Below, in pieces: positions 6,751 through 13,932 of a DNA stretch of 15,992 bases. Source of the stretch: an uncultured Kiloniellales bacterium (GTDB lineage Bacteria > Pseudomonadota > Alphaproteobacteria > Kiloniellales > JAKSDN01); assembly GCA_937974415.1 (NCBI GenBank), contig CALJXB010000297.1, positions 1 to 15,992 on the forward strand, in the 5' to 3' direction. The translations under genes were made by a program, and so were the position numbers. Under the pieces are notes generated by a model, which was not told the origin of the DNA, ran no database searches, and saw only the letters and a list, made by a program, of their open reading frames with translations. Within the stretch, counting starts at the first letter, position 1. Each line of letters starts with the position of its first letter.

Positions 6751-7125
6751 TCAGGCGAGCGCGGCCCGCCGTGTCAGGCGTAGCTTGATGGGACTGCTTT
6801 CGTCGCCATCGACGACGGCATCGAGGATGAGGACGTCGCGCTCCAGGTTCGCCTCGAGGGTGCCGGTGAACGTGACCCTGTGCTCCTCGTTTGGGCCGAA
6901 CGGCGTGGGATCGACCCCGCCATGGCGGGTCGCCGTGAAGCGCCCGGTGAGGCCGAGGTTTTCGATCTGGTAGTCGCCGACGTAGTGGCAGTGGCTGTCG
7001 CCGCCGAACAGGCGCCCGGCCTGAAAGTAGTCGCCGAACACCCGGCGCAGGTGAAAGATCACGACGCCCGCCGGTACGGCCTCGTCGGCAAGCAGCACTT
7101 CCAGGCTCCAGAGCGCCTGCAGCAT
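6751..7125 (-). CDS. GrlR-like regulatory/beta-barrel family protein
   Basis: A 124-residue soluble protein. The pattern of an opening LWSLEVLLADE strand, AGVVIFHL, the GGDSHCHYVGDYQ segment (41-53), then LTGRFTATRHGG, VTFTGTLEANLE and a final LRLTRRA resembles the small proteins annotated as GrlR-family (T3SS negative regulator-like), which are common in alphaproteobacteria lacking that secretion system. The fold is probably a small lipocalin-like beta-barrel; the real role of these homologues is unknown. An AGGGG site lies about 8 bases before the ATG at 7125. It is 103 bases downstream of the AllG-like gene on the same strand, so it may be in the TetR-controlled unit. The assignment is from pattern memory and is moderate. 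Confidence 0.5.
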   Translation of the reverse strand: MLQALWSLEVLLADEAVPAGVVIFHLRRVFGDYFQAGRLFGGDSHCHYVGDYQIENLGLTGRFTATRHGGVDPTPFGPNEEHRVTFTGTLEANLERDVLILDAVVDGDESSPIKLRLTRRAALA

Positions 7126-7207
7126 GTGAAACCCCTAACGGTGCCGGGCCTCAAGTCGCCGCTCATATTGCCATTTAGGGGTGCCGGCCGTCATGCCTTG
7201 ATTGCAC

Positions 7208-7236
7208 GCCAGTGAGCCGGGGTGCGGTTCACTGGC
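7208..7236. other. Hairpin overlapping the AllG-like gene stop codon
   Basis: GCCAGTGA (7208-7215) pairs exactly with TCACTGGC (7229-7236), an 8-bp stem with a 13-base loop. On the - strand it begins at the stop codon of the AllG-like gene and precedes the GrlR-like gene. No T run follows in that direction, so complete termination is doubtful; it may only reduce read-through. Confidence 0.45.
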
Positions 7237-8512
7237 CCGGGTAGCGTGCCCTGTAGGCCTCGGCCGCCGCGGTGAAGCAGGGCAGGGGCGCGCGCACCAC
7301 GCCGGCGCCGATCTGCCCACCGTCCTTGCCGGCGACGCCGATGTCCATGGCCGGCATGATGCCGGTCTCGATCACCCGGAAGATGTCGATCCCGGTGGGC
7401 GTCCCGCGATAGCCGAGATAGGGAATGTGGTAGTCCGGGTTCTCGCCGACGGTAATTGCGTAAAGCTCCTCGTTGCGGGCCACCATCGCCTGGGCGGAGC
7501 CGCCCTGATACTTTTGCAGGGGAAAGGCGCAGGCCTGGGCGAATCCGCCGAGCCCGATGGTCTCGGCAATGATGCTCTCGCCGCCCATCCAGGCGATCTC
7601 GTCCTCCGTGTGCCCGTCGAACAGCTTGGCCTGCACGTCGGCGTGGGGCCCGGTGAACCATTCGCCGCCGAGGCCGCTCACCCGGATCGCGAAGCCTTGG
7701 CAGTTGAAGGCCATGGCGGTCACCATGCTCGAGCCTTCGACGCCGTGGGCGTGGTCGGCGGTCGCCTTGGCCGCCGCCATGGAGAGGCGCAGGAAGAAGT
7801 AGTGGTCCTCGGTCAGCGCTGTCAGCGTCCTGTCGACGCCGTCCCGGTCGGTCGTTGCCAGGTCGATCAAGGCTGGGAACAGCTCGCGGGTGAACAGCAG
7901 AGAGGCAGCTGTGCTGCGGCTGTGCAGCTCGTCGCCCATGTGCAGCGCCCGCTTCATGATCGGCTTCAATGCGATGCCGCCCGTGCGGCGCACCGCCTCG
8001 CCGACCACCGGCGCAATCACGTCGTTGACGAAGTCTAGGCGCTCCTTCACCCCCTCGTCGTAGACGCCGTAGTTGAGGCGGCGTGGATTGGTGCCTTCGT
8101 ACATGTTGCAGAAGGCCCGGTTGTCGCCGGCCCGGTTGTCCACGACGAAGACCGGCATCGAGGCGCTGTAAACGCCGGCGAGCGAGCCGATGCACTTGTA
8201 GTCGTGGCAGCCGTCGACCTTGAGGTCGCCGGACGCGAACTTGGCGTCGGCCTCCTCGGGAGTCTTGGCGAGCCCCTCGAAGAGTGCGGCGCCGATGACC
8301 GCGTCGCGCTGGCCGCCGACGTAGTCGCCCCACGCCATCGGCGGCCCCGACGTCAAGATGGTCTCGCGGGCCATGCCCGGCACCACGTCGATGGCCGACT
8401 GCACATCCACCAGCACCGGATCGGCGCCGGAGAGCCGCTCGAAGGCCGCGCGGTTGGCCGCTTCGCGCGTGCCGCCGCCGCCATCGTCGCCACCGCCGTT
8501 CCCCGTGGCCAT
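7229..8512 (-). CDS. DUF1116 family protein, AllG/YlbE-like (oxamate carbamoyltransferase subunit homologue)
   Basis: A 427-residue DUF1116 protein. Features seen in order: a Gly/Asp-rich N-terminal tail (residues 4-14), GPPMAWGDYVGGQRDAVIGA (56-75), IGSLAGVYSASMPVFVVDNR (108-127), RALHMGDELHSRS (188-200), SSMVTAMAFNCQGFAIRVSG (261-280), GEWFTGP (283-289), and the very typical TVGENPDYHIP plus GYRGTPTGIDIFRV (354-380). E. coli AllG (YlbE) acts with AllF (FdrA) and AllH in oxamate carbamoyltransferase of ureide catabolism. No AllF or AllH partner is in this window, so the activity here is unproven. The frame is open to 8854, but the ATG at 8512 has GGGAGG upstream. An operator-like site lies 22 bases before it. 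Confidence 0.85.
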   Translation of the reverse strand: MATGNGGGDDGGGGTREAANRAAFERLSGADPVLVDVQSAIDVVPGMARETILTSGPPMAWGDYVGGQRDAVIGAALFEGLAKTPEEADAKFASGDLKVDGCHDYKCIGSLAGVYSASMPVFVVDNRAGDNRAFCNMYEGTNPRRLNYGVYDEGVKERLDFVNDVIAPVVGEAVRRTGGIALKPIMKRALHMGDELHSRSTAASLLFTRELFPALIDLATTDRDGVDRTLTALTEDHYFFLRLSMAAAKATADHAHGVEGSSMVTAMAFNCQGFAIRVSGLGGEWFTGPHADVQAKLFDGHTEDEIAWMGGESIIAETIGLGGFAQACAFPLQKYQGGSAQAMVARNEELYAITVGENPDYHIPYLGYRGTPTGIDIFRVIETGIMPAMDIGVAGKDGGQIGAGVVRAPLPCFTAAAEAYRARYPGQ

Positions 8513-8533
8513 CACAACCTCCCTTGATCTTTC

Positions 8534-8553
8534 AATTGATCGGTTAGTTAATG
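8534..8553. promoter_or_regulatory. TetR-type operator copy 1 (divergent AllG-like/tetR promoter)
   Basis: AATTGATCGGTTAGTTAATG lies between the divergent AllG-like gene and tetR. It matches the reverse complement of the site at 9445-9464 at 16 of 20 positions, sharing AATT, ATCGGT and TTAAT. It is 22 bases from the AllG-like start, where a bound repressor would block transcription. A possible tetR promoter overlaps it: TTGATC at 8523-8528 and GTTAAT at 8546-8551. Confidence 0.65.
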
Positions 8554-8675
8554 TAGGGGAGTTTGCATGATGGCCGTTCGGATTGGCAAGCGAGTCCGGG
8601 CGCGGTACCTTTGGCTCGATTGTTGGACGTGAACGATTTTTCTTTGCGTGGGGTTTTGTCGAGGGGAAGCGGTCC

Positions 8676-9371
8676 ATGGCGCGATTGCACGCGAGCCAGA
8701 AAGCCCGATCCCGGGGCAGGCCGCAGGGATCGTCGAGAAGCACGCCCTTCGACCGGCGCGAGGAACTTGCGGCCGTGGCGCTCGATCTCTTCGCCGAGCG
8801 CAACTTCGCCGCCGTGACCATCAAGGACATCGCCAACGCGCTCGGCGTCAACACCGCCTTGATCTATTACTACTTCCACAGCAAGGAAGACCTGTTCCGC
8901 GCCGCCATCGAATACGCCGTCGACCAGGCCTTCAAGAACTTCCGCCAATTACGAACCAGGCACGATAATCCCGCTGATATCATTGACGATTGGCTGAACA
9001 ACCACGTCCAACTCTATGCGCCGATCCATAAATTCGTGAAGATCAGCCTCGATTACCGGGGCGCCAAGACGAGCATTCCCGTCGTCGACCGGCAGGTGCG
9101 GCAGTTCTACGACGAGGAGAAGCGCATCCTCTCCGGCTGTATCCGTCAGGGCATCCAAGAGGGCCGCTTCGAGGCGGTCGACCCGGAAACCCTCGCATTG
9201 TTCATCTCGACCTACCTGGACGGCGTGATGGTGCGCTCGGTCATCCTCGACGATTTCGATCTCACCCAGGCGGTCGAACTGTTGCGCCGCGAGATTTGGG
9301 CCCAGCTCGGCTACAGCGGGGCCGAGGCGTCCTCCGACGCACTTGCCGCCGCCAACGCCAAAGGCCGCTGA
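8676..9371 (+). CDS. TetR/AcrR family transcriptional regulator
   Basis: A 231-residue repressor-type regulator. The N-terminal HTH is clear: FDRREELAAVALDLFAERNF, then AAVTIKDIANALGVNTALIYYYFHSKEDLF, with the YYYF-x-SKEDLF recognition-helix end typical of TetR. The C-terminal ligand-binding half (about residues 95-215) is helical and contains a conserved-looking HVQLYAPIHKFVKISLDYRG stretch; the ligand is not known. The frame is open to 8583, but the ATG at 8676 follows GAGGGGAAG and is the better start, just before the basic SQKARSRGRPQG tail. Matching operators on both sides of the gene imply autoregulation and control of the AllG-like gene and of the ligase-permease operon. Confidence 0.93.
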   Translation: MARLHASQKARSRGRPQGSSRSTPFDRREELAAVALDLFAERNFAAVTIKDIANALGVNTALIYYYFHSKEDLFRAAIEYAVDQAFKNFRQLRTRHDNPADIIDDWLNNHVQLYAPIHKFVKISLDYRGAKTSIPVVDRQVRQFYDEEKRILSGCIRQGIQEGRFEAVDPETLALFISTYLDGVMVRSVILDDFDLTQAVELLRREIWAQLGYSGAEASSDALAAANAKGR

Positions 9372-9732
9372 CCGTCGTCCGGGCTCGCTGCCACCGACCT
9401 CGAGAGTGGCAAAAGAGCCGCCCCATACAAGCCTCTCGGCAAGAAATTAATTGACCGATTAATTATCTGCGGGCATGCTTTGGCCGCCATAAAAAGACAC
9501 TAAGTCCCGATCAGAAGGGCGGCGCCGTTCGCACGGAAAGCCGCTCCGTCACATCGGAGAGATGGCATCGCGTCCGGCTCGGCTGGCGCTCTCAGGAGCG
9601 GACGCAAGGGGAGGTGCGAGACGGAACCGGACGGTTCCTCCAAGCGAAAACGAAAGTTCTCTTCCGGCGGTCGTATGCCCTGAGGCGCCGCGTACGCCGG
9701 GCATCCGACCAGCAATAGGGGAGGCAGGGTCG
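9372..9732 (+). promoter_or_regulatory. 361-base non-coding region with operator, promoter and long leader of the ligase operon
   Basis: This gap holds the second TetR operator (9445-9464), a candidate promoter with TTGACC (9451-9456, inside the operator) and CATGCT 17 bases further on, and then about 240 bases of leader before the ATG at 9733. In the leader, GAGAG (9557-9561) can pair with CTCTC (9589-9593), and GGAACCG-GA-CGGTTCC (9623-9638) is a 7-bp inverted repeat. A frame from 9562 is open through the leader but lacks family-like sequence. No known riboswitch was identified. Confidence 0.45.
9445..9464. promoter_or_regulatory. TetR-type operator copy 2 (upstream of the ligase operon)
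   Basis: AATTAATTGACCGATTAATT is a 7-6-7 inverted repeat: AATTAAT, spacer TGACCG, ATTAATT. It has the length and symmetry of a TetR operator and matches copy 1 at 16 of 20 positions in opposite orientation. It covers the candidate -35 hexamer TTGACC of the downstream operon, so binding should repress. It is strikingly AT-rich in this GC-rich region. Confidence 0.7.
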
Positions 9733-11172
9733 ATGGCGACAGCAACAGCGACAACGCCCGAAGGCAGCGGGACCGAGGAGGCCGCCTGGAGCCAGAGACG
9801 CGCGACCTTGACCGAAAACGGCGTCAAGTACTGCTTCGCCTCCTACGTCGACGCCCACGGCATTCCCAAGGGCAAGACCGTCCCGGTTCACCATTTCGAA
9901 CGCATGATGCGCGGCTCTGAGTTGTTCACCGGCGCCGCCCTGGACGGGCTTGGACAGGGCCCCCACGACGACGAGCTGGCCATTCATCCGGACCCCGAGG
10001 CCGTGGTGCAGCTGCCGTGGCGGCCGGAAATCGCCTGGGCGCCGGGAAATCTGAAATACCACGACGAGCCTTGGCCCATGTGCTCGCGCACGGTGCTCGC
10101 CCAGCAGGTGGAGCGGGCGGCCAAGCTGGGACTCCAGTTCAACCTGGGAATCGAATGCGAGCTCTACGTCGTCGACAATAGCGACGGCGCCGTGAAGCCG
10201 CACAATCCCAGGGACACCCTCGCCAAGGCGGCCTACGACTTTCTGCTCACATTGGAGAGCTACGAGTGGCTCGACGAGGTCGTCGGTTACATGAACCAGC
10301 TCGGCTGGGACGTCCATTCCTTCGACCACGAGGACGCCAACGGCCAGTACGAGTTCGATTTCGCCTATGCCGACGTCATGACCATGGCAGACCGTTACGT
10401 GTTGTGGCGGCTGCTGACCAAGGAAATCGCCCGGCGCCACGGCTGGGAGGCGACCTTCATGCCGAAACCCTATGCCGACCGGACCGGCAGTGGCTCCCAC
10501 TTCAACATGTCGCTGTCGTCCCTGGAGACGGGCGAGAATGTCAGCGGAGACAAGCGCGACCCGCGCGGCTGCGGGCTCTCCAAGTTGGCCTACCAGTTCC
10601 TCGGCGGCGTGAAGCGCCACGCCAAGGCGATCGTCGCAACCACCTGCCCGACCGTGAACTCTTACAAGCGCCTCATCAAAACCGGCTCCATGACCGGCTT
10701 CACCTGGGCGCCGATCTTCATCTCCTACGGCGGCAACAACCGCACCCACATGCTGCGCGTGCCGATGGTACGCCCGCAGATCGAGGGCGATGCCAACCCG
10801 AGCGAGGGCGTCTACCTCTCCAGCGCGCGCTGGGAGTGCCGGGCCGTGGATCCGGCGATGAACCCTTATCTGGCGGCCGCCATGATGCTGGGGGCGGGCC
10901 TCAACGGGATCGAGCAGGACATCGACCCGGGCGACCCCATCGACCTGAACATGTACGAGCTGAGCGACGACGAACTGCGCCAGCAGGGCGTCGCCGAGCT
11001 GCCGCGCACTCTGTTGGAGGCCATCGACGACTTCGCCGCCGACCCCTTGAGCGAGCAGGTCATGGGGCCGGAGCTAAGGCAGTCCTACATGGACCTCAAG
11101 TACGGCGAGTGGTGGGACTACCACAACCACGTGTCCGACTGGGAAATCGATACCTATCTGACCCGCTACTGA
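9733..11172 (+). CDS. glnT: Type III glutamate-ammonia ligase (GlnT) / gamma-glutamylmethylamide synthetase-like enzyme
   Basis: A 479-residue glutamine-synthetase-superfamily ligase forming a gamma-glutamyl amide from glutamate, ATP and an amine or ammonia. Features: a beta-grasp N-domain (VKYCFASYVDAHGIPKGKTV, 31-50); metal-site acids in GIECELYV (E141, E143) and EDANGQYEFD (E200, E207); the ATP/metal histidine in TGSGSHFNMSL (H256); NSYKRL (309-314); and the GlnT/GMAS-type FTWAPIFISYGGNNRTHMLRVP region (323-344) in place of the classic GlnA motif. It is longer than the roughly 435 residues usual for GlnT, partly by an Ala/Thr-rich N-terminus. The start follows GGGGAGG; the frame is open upstream to 9562. 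It leads a TetR-controlled operon, arguing for an amine-specific role rather than housekeeping glutamine synthesis. Confidence 0.88.
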   Translation: MATATATTPEGSGTEEAAWSQRRATLTENGVKYCFASYVDAHGIPKGKTVPVHHFERMMRGSELFTGAALDGLGQGPHDDELAIHPDPEAVVQLPWRPEIAWAPGNLKYHDEPWPMCSRTVLAQQVERAAKLGLQFNLGIECELYVVDNSDGAVKPHNPRDTLAKAAYDFLLTLESYEWLDEVVGYMNQLGWDVHSFDHEDANGQYEFDFAYADVMTMADRYVLWRLLTKEIARRHGWEATFMPKPYADRTGSGSHFNMSLSSLETGENVSGDKRDPRGCGLSKLAYQFLGGVKRHAKAIVATTCPTVNSYKRLIKTGSMTGFTWAPIFISYGGNNRTHMLRVPMVRPQIEGDANPSEGVYLSSARWECRAVDPAMNPYLAAAMMLGAGLNGIEQDIDPGDPIDLNMYELSDDELRQQGVAELPRTLLEAIDDFAADPLSEQVMGPELRQSYMDLKYGEWWDYHNHVSDWEIDTYLTRY

Positions 11173-11185
11173 GGACCGAGCCAGG

Positions 11186-12163
11186 ATGTTCTGGAAAAAG
11201 AACAAGAAGGCTGGCGAAAAGCTCACGATCTTCTTCGCCTCCGACCTGCACGGCTCGTCTGTCTGCTTCAAGAAATTCATCAACGGCGCTCAGTTCTACG
11301 GCGCCAGCGTCTTGATCATGGGTGGCGACACCACCGGCAAGGCGGTGATCCCGATCACCGAGCAGAACGACGGCAGCTTCCTCGGCTTTCAATCGGGCGC
11401 GGACATCCGGCTGAACGGCAGGGACGAGGTCGACGAGTTCATCAAGCGGGTGAACAATCAGGGCTTCTACCCCATCGTCATGACCGAGGACGAATTCCAG
11501 GCCCTCAAGGACGATGCGGAGGCGCAAGCCCAGCTATTCAAGAAGCTGGTCTGCGACCGCGTCCGGGAATGGTGCGATTTCGCGGGCGACAAGCTGAAGG
11601 GCACCGAGGTCCGGTTCCTGACCTCGCCGGGCAACGACGATTTCTTCGAGATCGACGAGATCTTCAACGGCGCGCCCCACGTCGGCTACCACGAAATGGA
11701 AGTGACCGAGCTGTCGGGCTACGAGATTCTCCACTGCGGCGGCTCGACCAAGACCCCCTGGGATACCGAGCGAGAATACAGCGAAGAGGAATATCAAAGG
11801 CGTTTCGCCGAACTGGTTCCCCAGGTCAAAGACATGGAGCGGTGCATCTTCAACGTGCACGTGCCGCCCTACGGCACGATTCTCGATCGCTGCCCCAAGC
11901 TCGACAAAGACCTGAAGGTCGTGTTCGACATGGGCAATCCGGTCTCGATGCAGGCGGGCTGCCAAGCTCTCATGGACACCATCACGGAGCAGCAACCGCT
12001 GCTGGGACTCCACGGCCACATCCACGAGGGCCGCGGCAATATCAAGATCGGGAGGACCACCTGCGTCAATCCCGGCAGCGTTTATCCGGAGGGAATCCTG
12101 CAAGGCGTGTTGGTGACCCTTCAGGGCGGCGAGGTCGCAAGCGTCCAGTTGACGCAAGGCTGA
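11186..12163 (+). CDS. Metallophosphoesterase, Icc-related (calcineurin-like)
   Basis: A 325-residue calcineurin-fold phosphoesterase with all metal motifs visible: SDLHG (D20, H22), MGGDTTGK (D48), SPGNDD (N150, D151), NVHVPP (H225) and LHGHIHEG (H278, H280). The opening ASDLHGS followed by FINGAQFYGASVLIMGGDTTGKAVIPI matches Icc-related predicted phosphoesterases (COG2129), where GNDD replaces the GNHD/E of classic enzymes and a charged insert of about 90 residues separates the second and third motifs. The substrate is unknown. There is no signal peptide, so it is cytoplasmic. It begins 13 bases after the ligase stop and must be cotranscribed with it, which implies a phosphorylated intermediate or nucleotide in the same pathway, or a regulatory role. 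Confidence 0.9.
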   Translation: MFWKKNKKAGEKLTIFFASDLHGSSVCFKKFINGAQFYGASVLIMGGDTTGKAVIPITEQNDGSFLGFQSGADIRLNGRDEVDEFIKRVNNQGFYPIVMTEDEFQALKDDAEAQAQLFKKLVCDRVREWCDFAGDKLKGTEVRFLTSPGNDDFFEIDEIFNGAPHVGYHEMEVTELSGYEILHCGGSTKTPWDTEREYSEEEYQRRFAELVPQVKDMERCIFNVHVPPYGTILDRCPKLDKDLKVVFDMGNPVSMQAGCQALMDTITEQQPLLGLHGHIHEGRGNIKIGRTTCVNPGSVYPEGILQGVLVTLQGGEVASVQLTQG

Positions 12164-12223
12164 GTCTGTCGCTGACCGAAGTCGGCTTCGCCTGACACCA
12201 GACCAGGAAAGGGGAAACGGACT

Positions 12224-13834
12224 ATGGCGCAAACAGGAGGAGAGCAGAGGATCTTTCTGCGCAAGGCCTCCGGGCTGATCCGGACGGCGAGCGGAACCGA
12301 TACCTTCATCTACAATCTCGGCCTCGTCAGCGTCGGACTTGGCGTGGCCAGCATCTTGTTCTACGGACCGGCCTATTATCCGGGCGGCGATCTCGTCTGG
12401 TCCTGCCTGCTCGCGGGCGTGTGCATGGCCATGATCGCTTTCGGCTTCATCACCTGGACCATCACCCTGCCGCGTTCGGGCGGCATCTACGTTTTCGGAT
12501 CCCGCATCCTGCCGCCGGGCCTGGCGCTGACCATGAGCCTGGTCGAGATCACGGCTTGGCTGTTTTACTGCGCCATCGCCGCCTATTGGATCATCCTGCT
12601 CGGGCTTTCGCCGGCATTGACCTTCATCGGTTACCTCTCCGGTAACGACGCCTGGGTCGCCGCCGGCGCCTGGGTGGTCGAGCCCTGGCCGCTGTTCCTC
12701 ATCGGCTCGGGCATTCTGGTGCTCTCCGGCATCATCCTGTCGGCCGGCATGAAGTTCTACCTCATGACCCAGCGGATCATCTTCACCTCGGCGCTGGTCG
12801 GCTCCGTGATCCTGATCGTCGTGCTGGCGACCGGATCCAACGCCGACTTCATCGTCAGCTTCAACCAGCTCATGGGGCCGATCCTCGAAGTCGACGAGCC
12901 CTACCAGGCGATCATTGCCTCGGGCAAGGAGAACGGCTGGGCCTGGGACGGCACGACCGATTGGGAACAGACCTGGCTGGTCTCCAACTGGCCCTTCCTG
13001 CCGCTGGTCGGCGCCGCCTTCTCCATCGCCATCGGCGGCGAGGTGAAATCGGTCGAGCGCTCCCAGACCTATGGCATGCTGGGCGCGGTCTGCGGAGCCA
13101 CCCTTCTTTGGGTCATCACGATCTCGCTGGCCACCAGCGTGTTCGGTTATGAGTTCCTTGGCACCGCCGCTTACAATCTCCTGGAAGGCGTCGGCGTTCA
13201 AACCGATCCGACCATCACGTTGCTGGCCGGCGTGCTGACCGGCTCGCCGTTGGTCTGTATTCTCGTTTCGCTCGGCTTCATGTTCTGGATGTGGATGTGG
13301 ATTCCGGGCATGCATACCTTCGGCGTGCGCGCCATCGTCGCCTGGTCGTTCGACCGGGTGGCCCCGGAGCCCTGGGCTCGCATCTCACCTACGCGCCACA
13401 CACCGGTGGTGGCGATCATCTTCACCATGTTCGTGAACATCTTGTTCATGGCGCTCTTCGTCTTCACCGAGTTTTTCTCAGCTATCGTGATTTTGATCGA
13501 GGCCGCGGTGCTGGCCTGGAGCGTTGTGCTGGGCGCGGGAATCTTCTTCCCCTACATGCGGCCCCAGATCTATGAGAAATCGCCGATCGCGACCAAAAAC
13601 ATCCTCGGGCTGCCGATGATGACCGTGGCCTGCGCCCTCGGCTTCGCGGCCTCCCAGTTCTACTTCTGGACTCTTTGGTCTGATCCGGTTGCCGCGGGCC
13701 ACGACCCGCAGCAGCTCATGATCGTGGCCGGTGTCTTCATCATCGGATTTGCCTTCTATTTCGTCATGAAACAGATCCGCAAAGCGCAAGGCGTCGACGT
13801 GACCCTCGCGTTCAAGGAGATACCGATCGAGTAA
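12224..13834 (+). CDS. APC-superfamily amino acid/amine permease
   Basis: A 536-residue inner-membrane transporter with about 12 hydrophobic spans, starting at 28-50 and ending at 498-516. APC hallmarks are LPRSGGIYVFGSR (82-94) at the end of the second span, AIGGEVKSVERSQTYG (269-284), the WMWIPGMHTFGVRAIVAWSFDRVAPE stretch (357-382) and ISPTRHTPVVAI (387-398). A soluble loop at about 222-255 is rich in Trp and acidic residues. Members import amino acids, amines or related nitrogen compounds by proton or sodium coupling; the substrate cannot be deduced. It follows the phosphoesterase by 60 bases, with AAAGGGGAAA before the start and a small CGAAG-TCGG-CTTCG hairpin in the gap. A terminator-like hairpin lies after the stop, so this is probably the last gene of the operon. 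Confidence 0.92.
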   Translation: MAQTGGEQRIFLRKASGLIRTASGTDTFIYNLGLVSVGLGVASILFYGPAYYPGGDLVWSCLLAGVCMAMIAFGFITWTITLPRSGGIYVFGSRILPPGLALTMSLVEITAWLFYCAIAAYWIILLGLSPALTFIGYLSGNDAWVAAGAWVVEPWPLFLIGSGILVLSGIILSAGMKFYLMTQRIIFTSALVGSVILIVVLATGSNADFIVSFNQLMGPILEVDEPYQAIIASGKENGWAWDGTTDWEQTWLVSNWPFLPLVGAAFSIAIGGEVKSVERSQTYGMLGAVCGATLLWVITISLATSVFGYEFLGTAAYNLLEGVGVQTDPTITLLAGVLTGSPLVCILVSLGFMFWMWMWIPGMHTFGVRAIVAWSFDRVAPEPWARISPTRHTPVVAIIFTMFVNILFMALFVFTEFFSAIVILIEAAVLAWSVVLGAGIFFPYMRPQIYEKSPIATKNILGLPMMTVACALGFAASQFYFWTLWSDPVAAGHDPQQLMIVAGVFIIGFAFYFVMKQIRKAQGVDVTLAFKEIPIE

Positions 13835-13872
13835 CCCCTCGTTCGAACCCGTGAAGACCCCTTTTCTGTTGG

Positions 13873-13904
13873 CCCCGGAACCTTCATGGTTCCGGGGTCT
13901 TCTC
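13873..13904 (+). terminator. Terminator-like hairpin closing the ligase-permease operon
   Basis: CCCCGGAACC (13873-13882) pairs perfectly with GGTTCCGGGG (13888-13897) around the loop TTCAT, followed by TCTTCTC, a pyrimidine-rich but imperfect U tract. Just upstream, GAAGACCCC (13853-13861) is an exact complement of GGGGTCTTC (13894-13902), so the 3' arm has a competing partner. It lies 38 bases after the permease stop. Confidence 0.75.
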
Positions 13905-13932
13905 GGGCAAGAACCTGTGACGGAGTTTGCGG

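Noticed and set aside
6751..7125. Link to a type III secretion system
   Set aside because: Only GrlR-like similarity suggests it; no secretion apparatus, chaperone or effector gene is visible.
9556..9603. GGAGAG...CTCTCAGG...GGAC, reminiscent of a glycine riboswitch
   Set aside because: The distance between the arms is too short and the CCGAAGG-type core is absent. Only the P1-like fragments match, so I treat it as chance or an unrelated stem.
9562..9732. 57-codon N-terminal extension of the ligase
   Set aside because: The extension has a Ser/Arg/Pro-rich composition unlike the family, and the ATG at 9733 has a strong GGGGAGG site.
9592..10749. 385-codon open frame on the - strand under the ligase gene
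   Set aside because: It lies antisense to strongly conserved glutamine-synthetase motifs and has no recognisable domain of its own.
11534..13315. 593-codon open frame on the - strand across the phosphoesterase and permease genes
   Set aside because: Its translation is a low-complexity Arg/Gly/Asp/His-rich shadow of two well-supported + strand genes, produced by GC-biased third positions.
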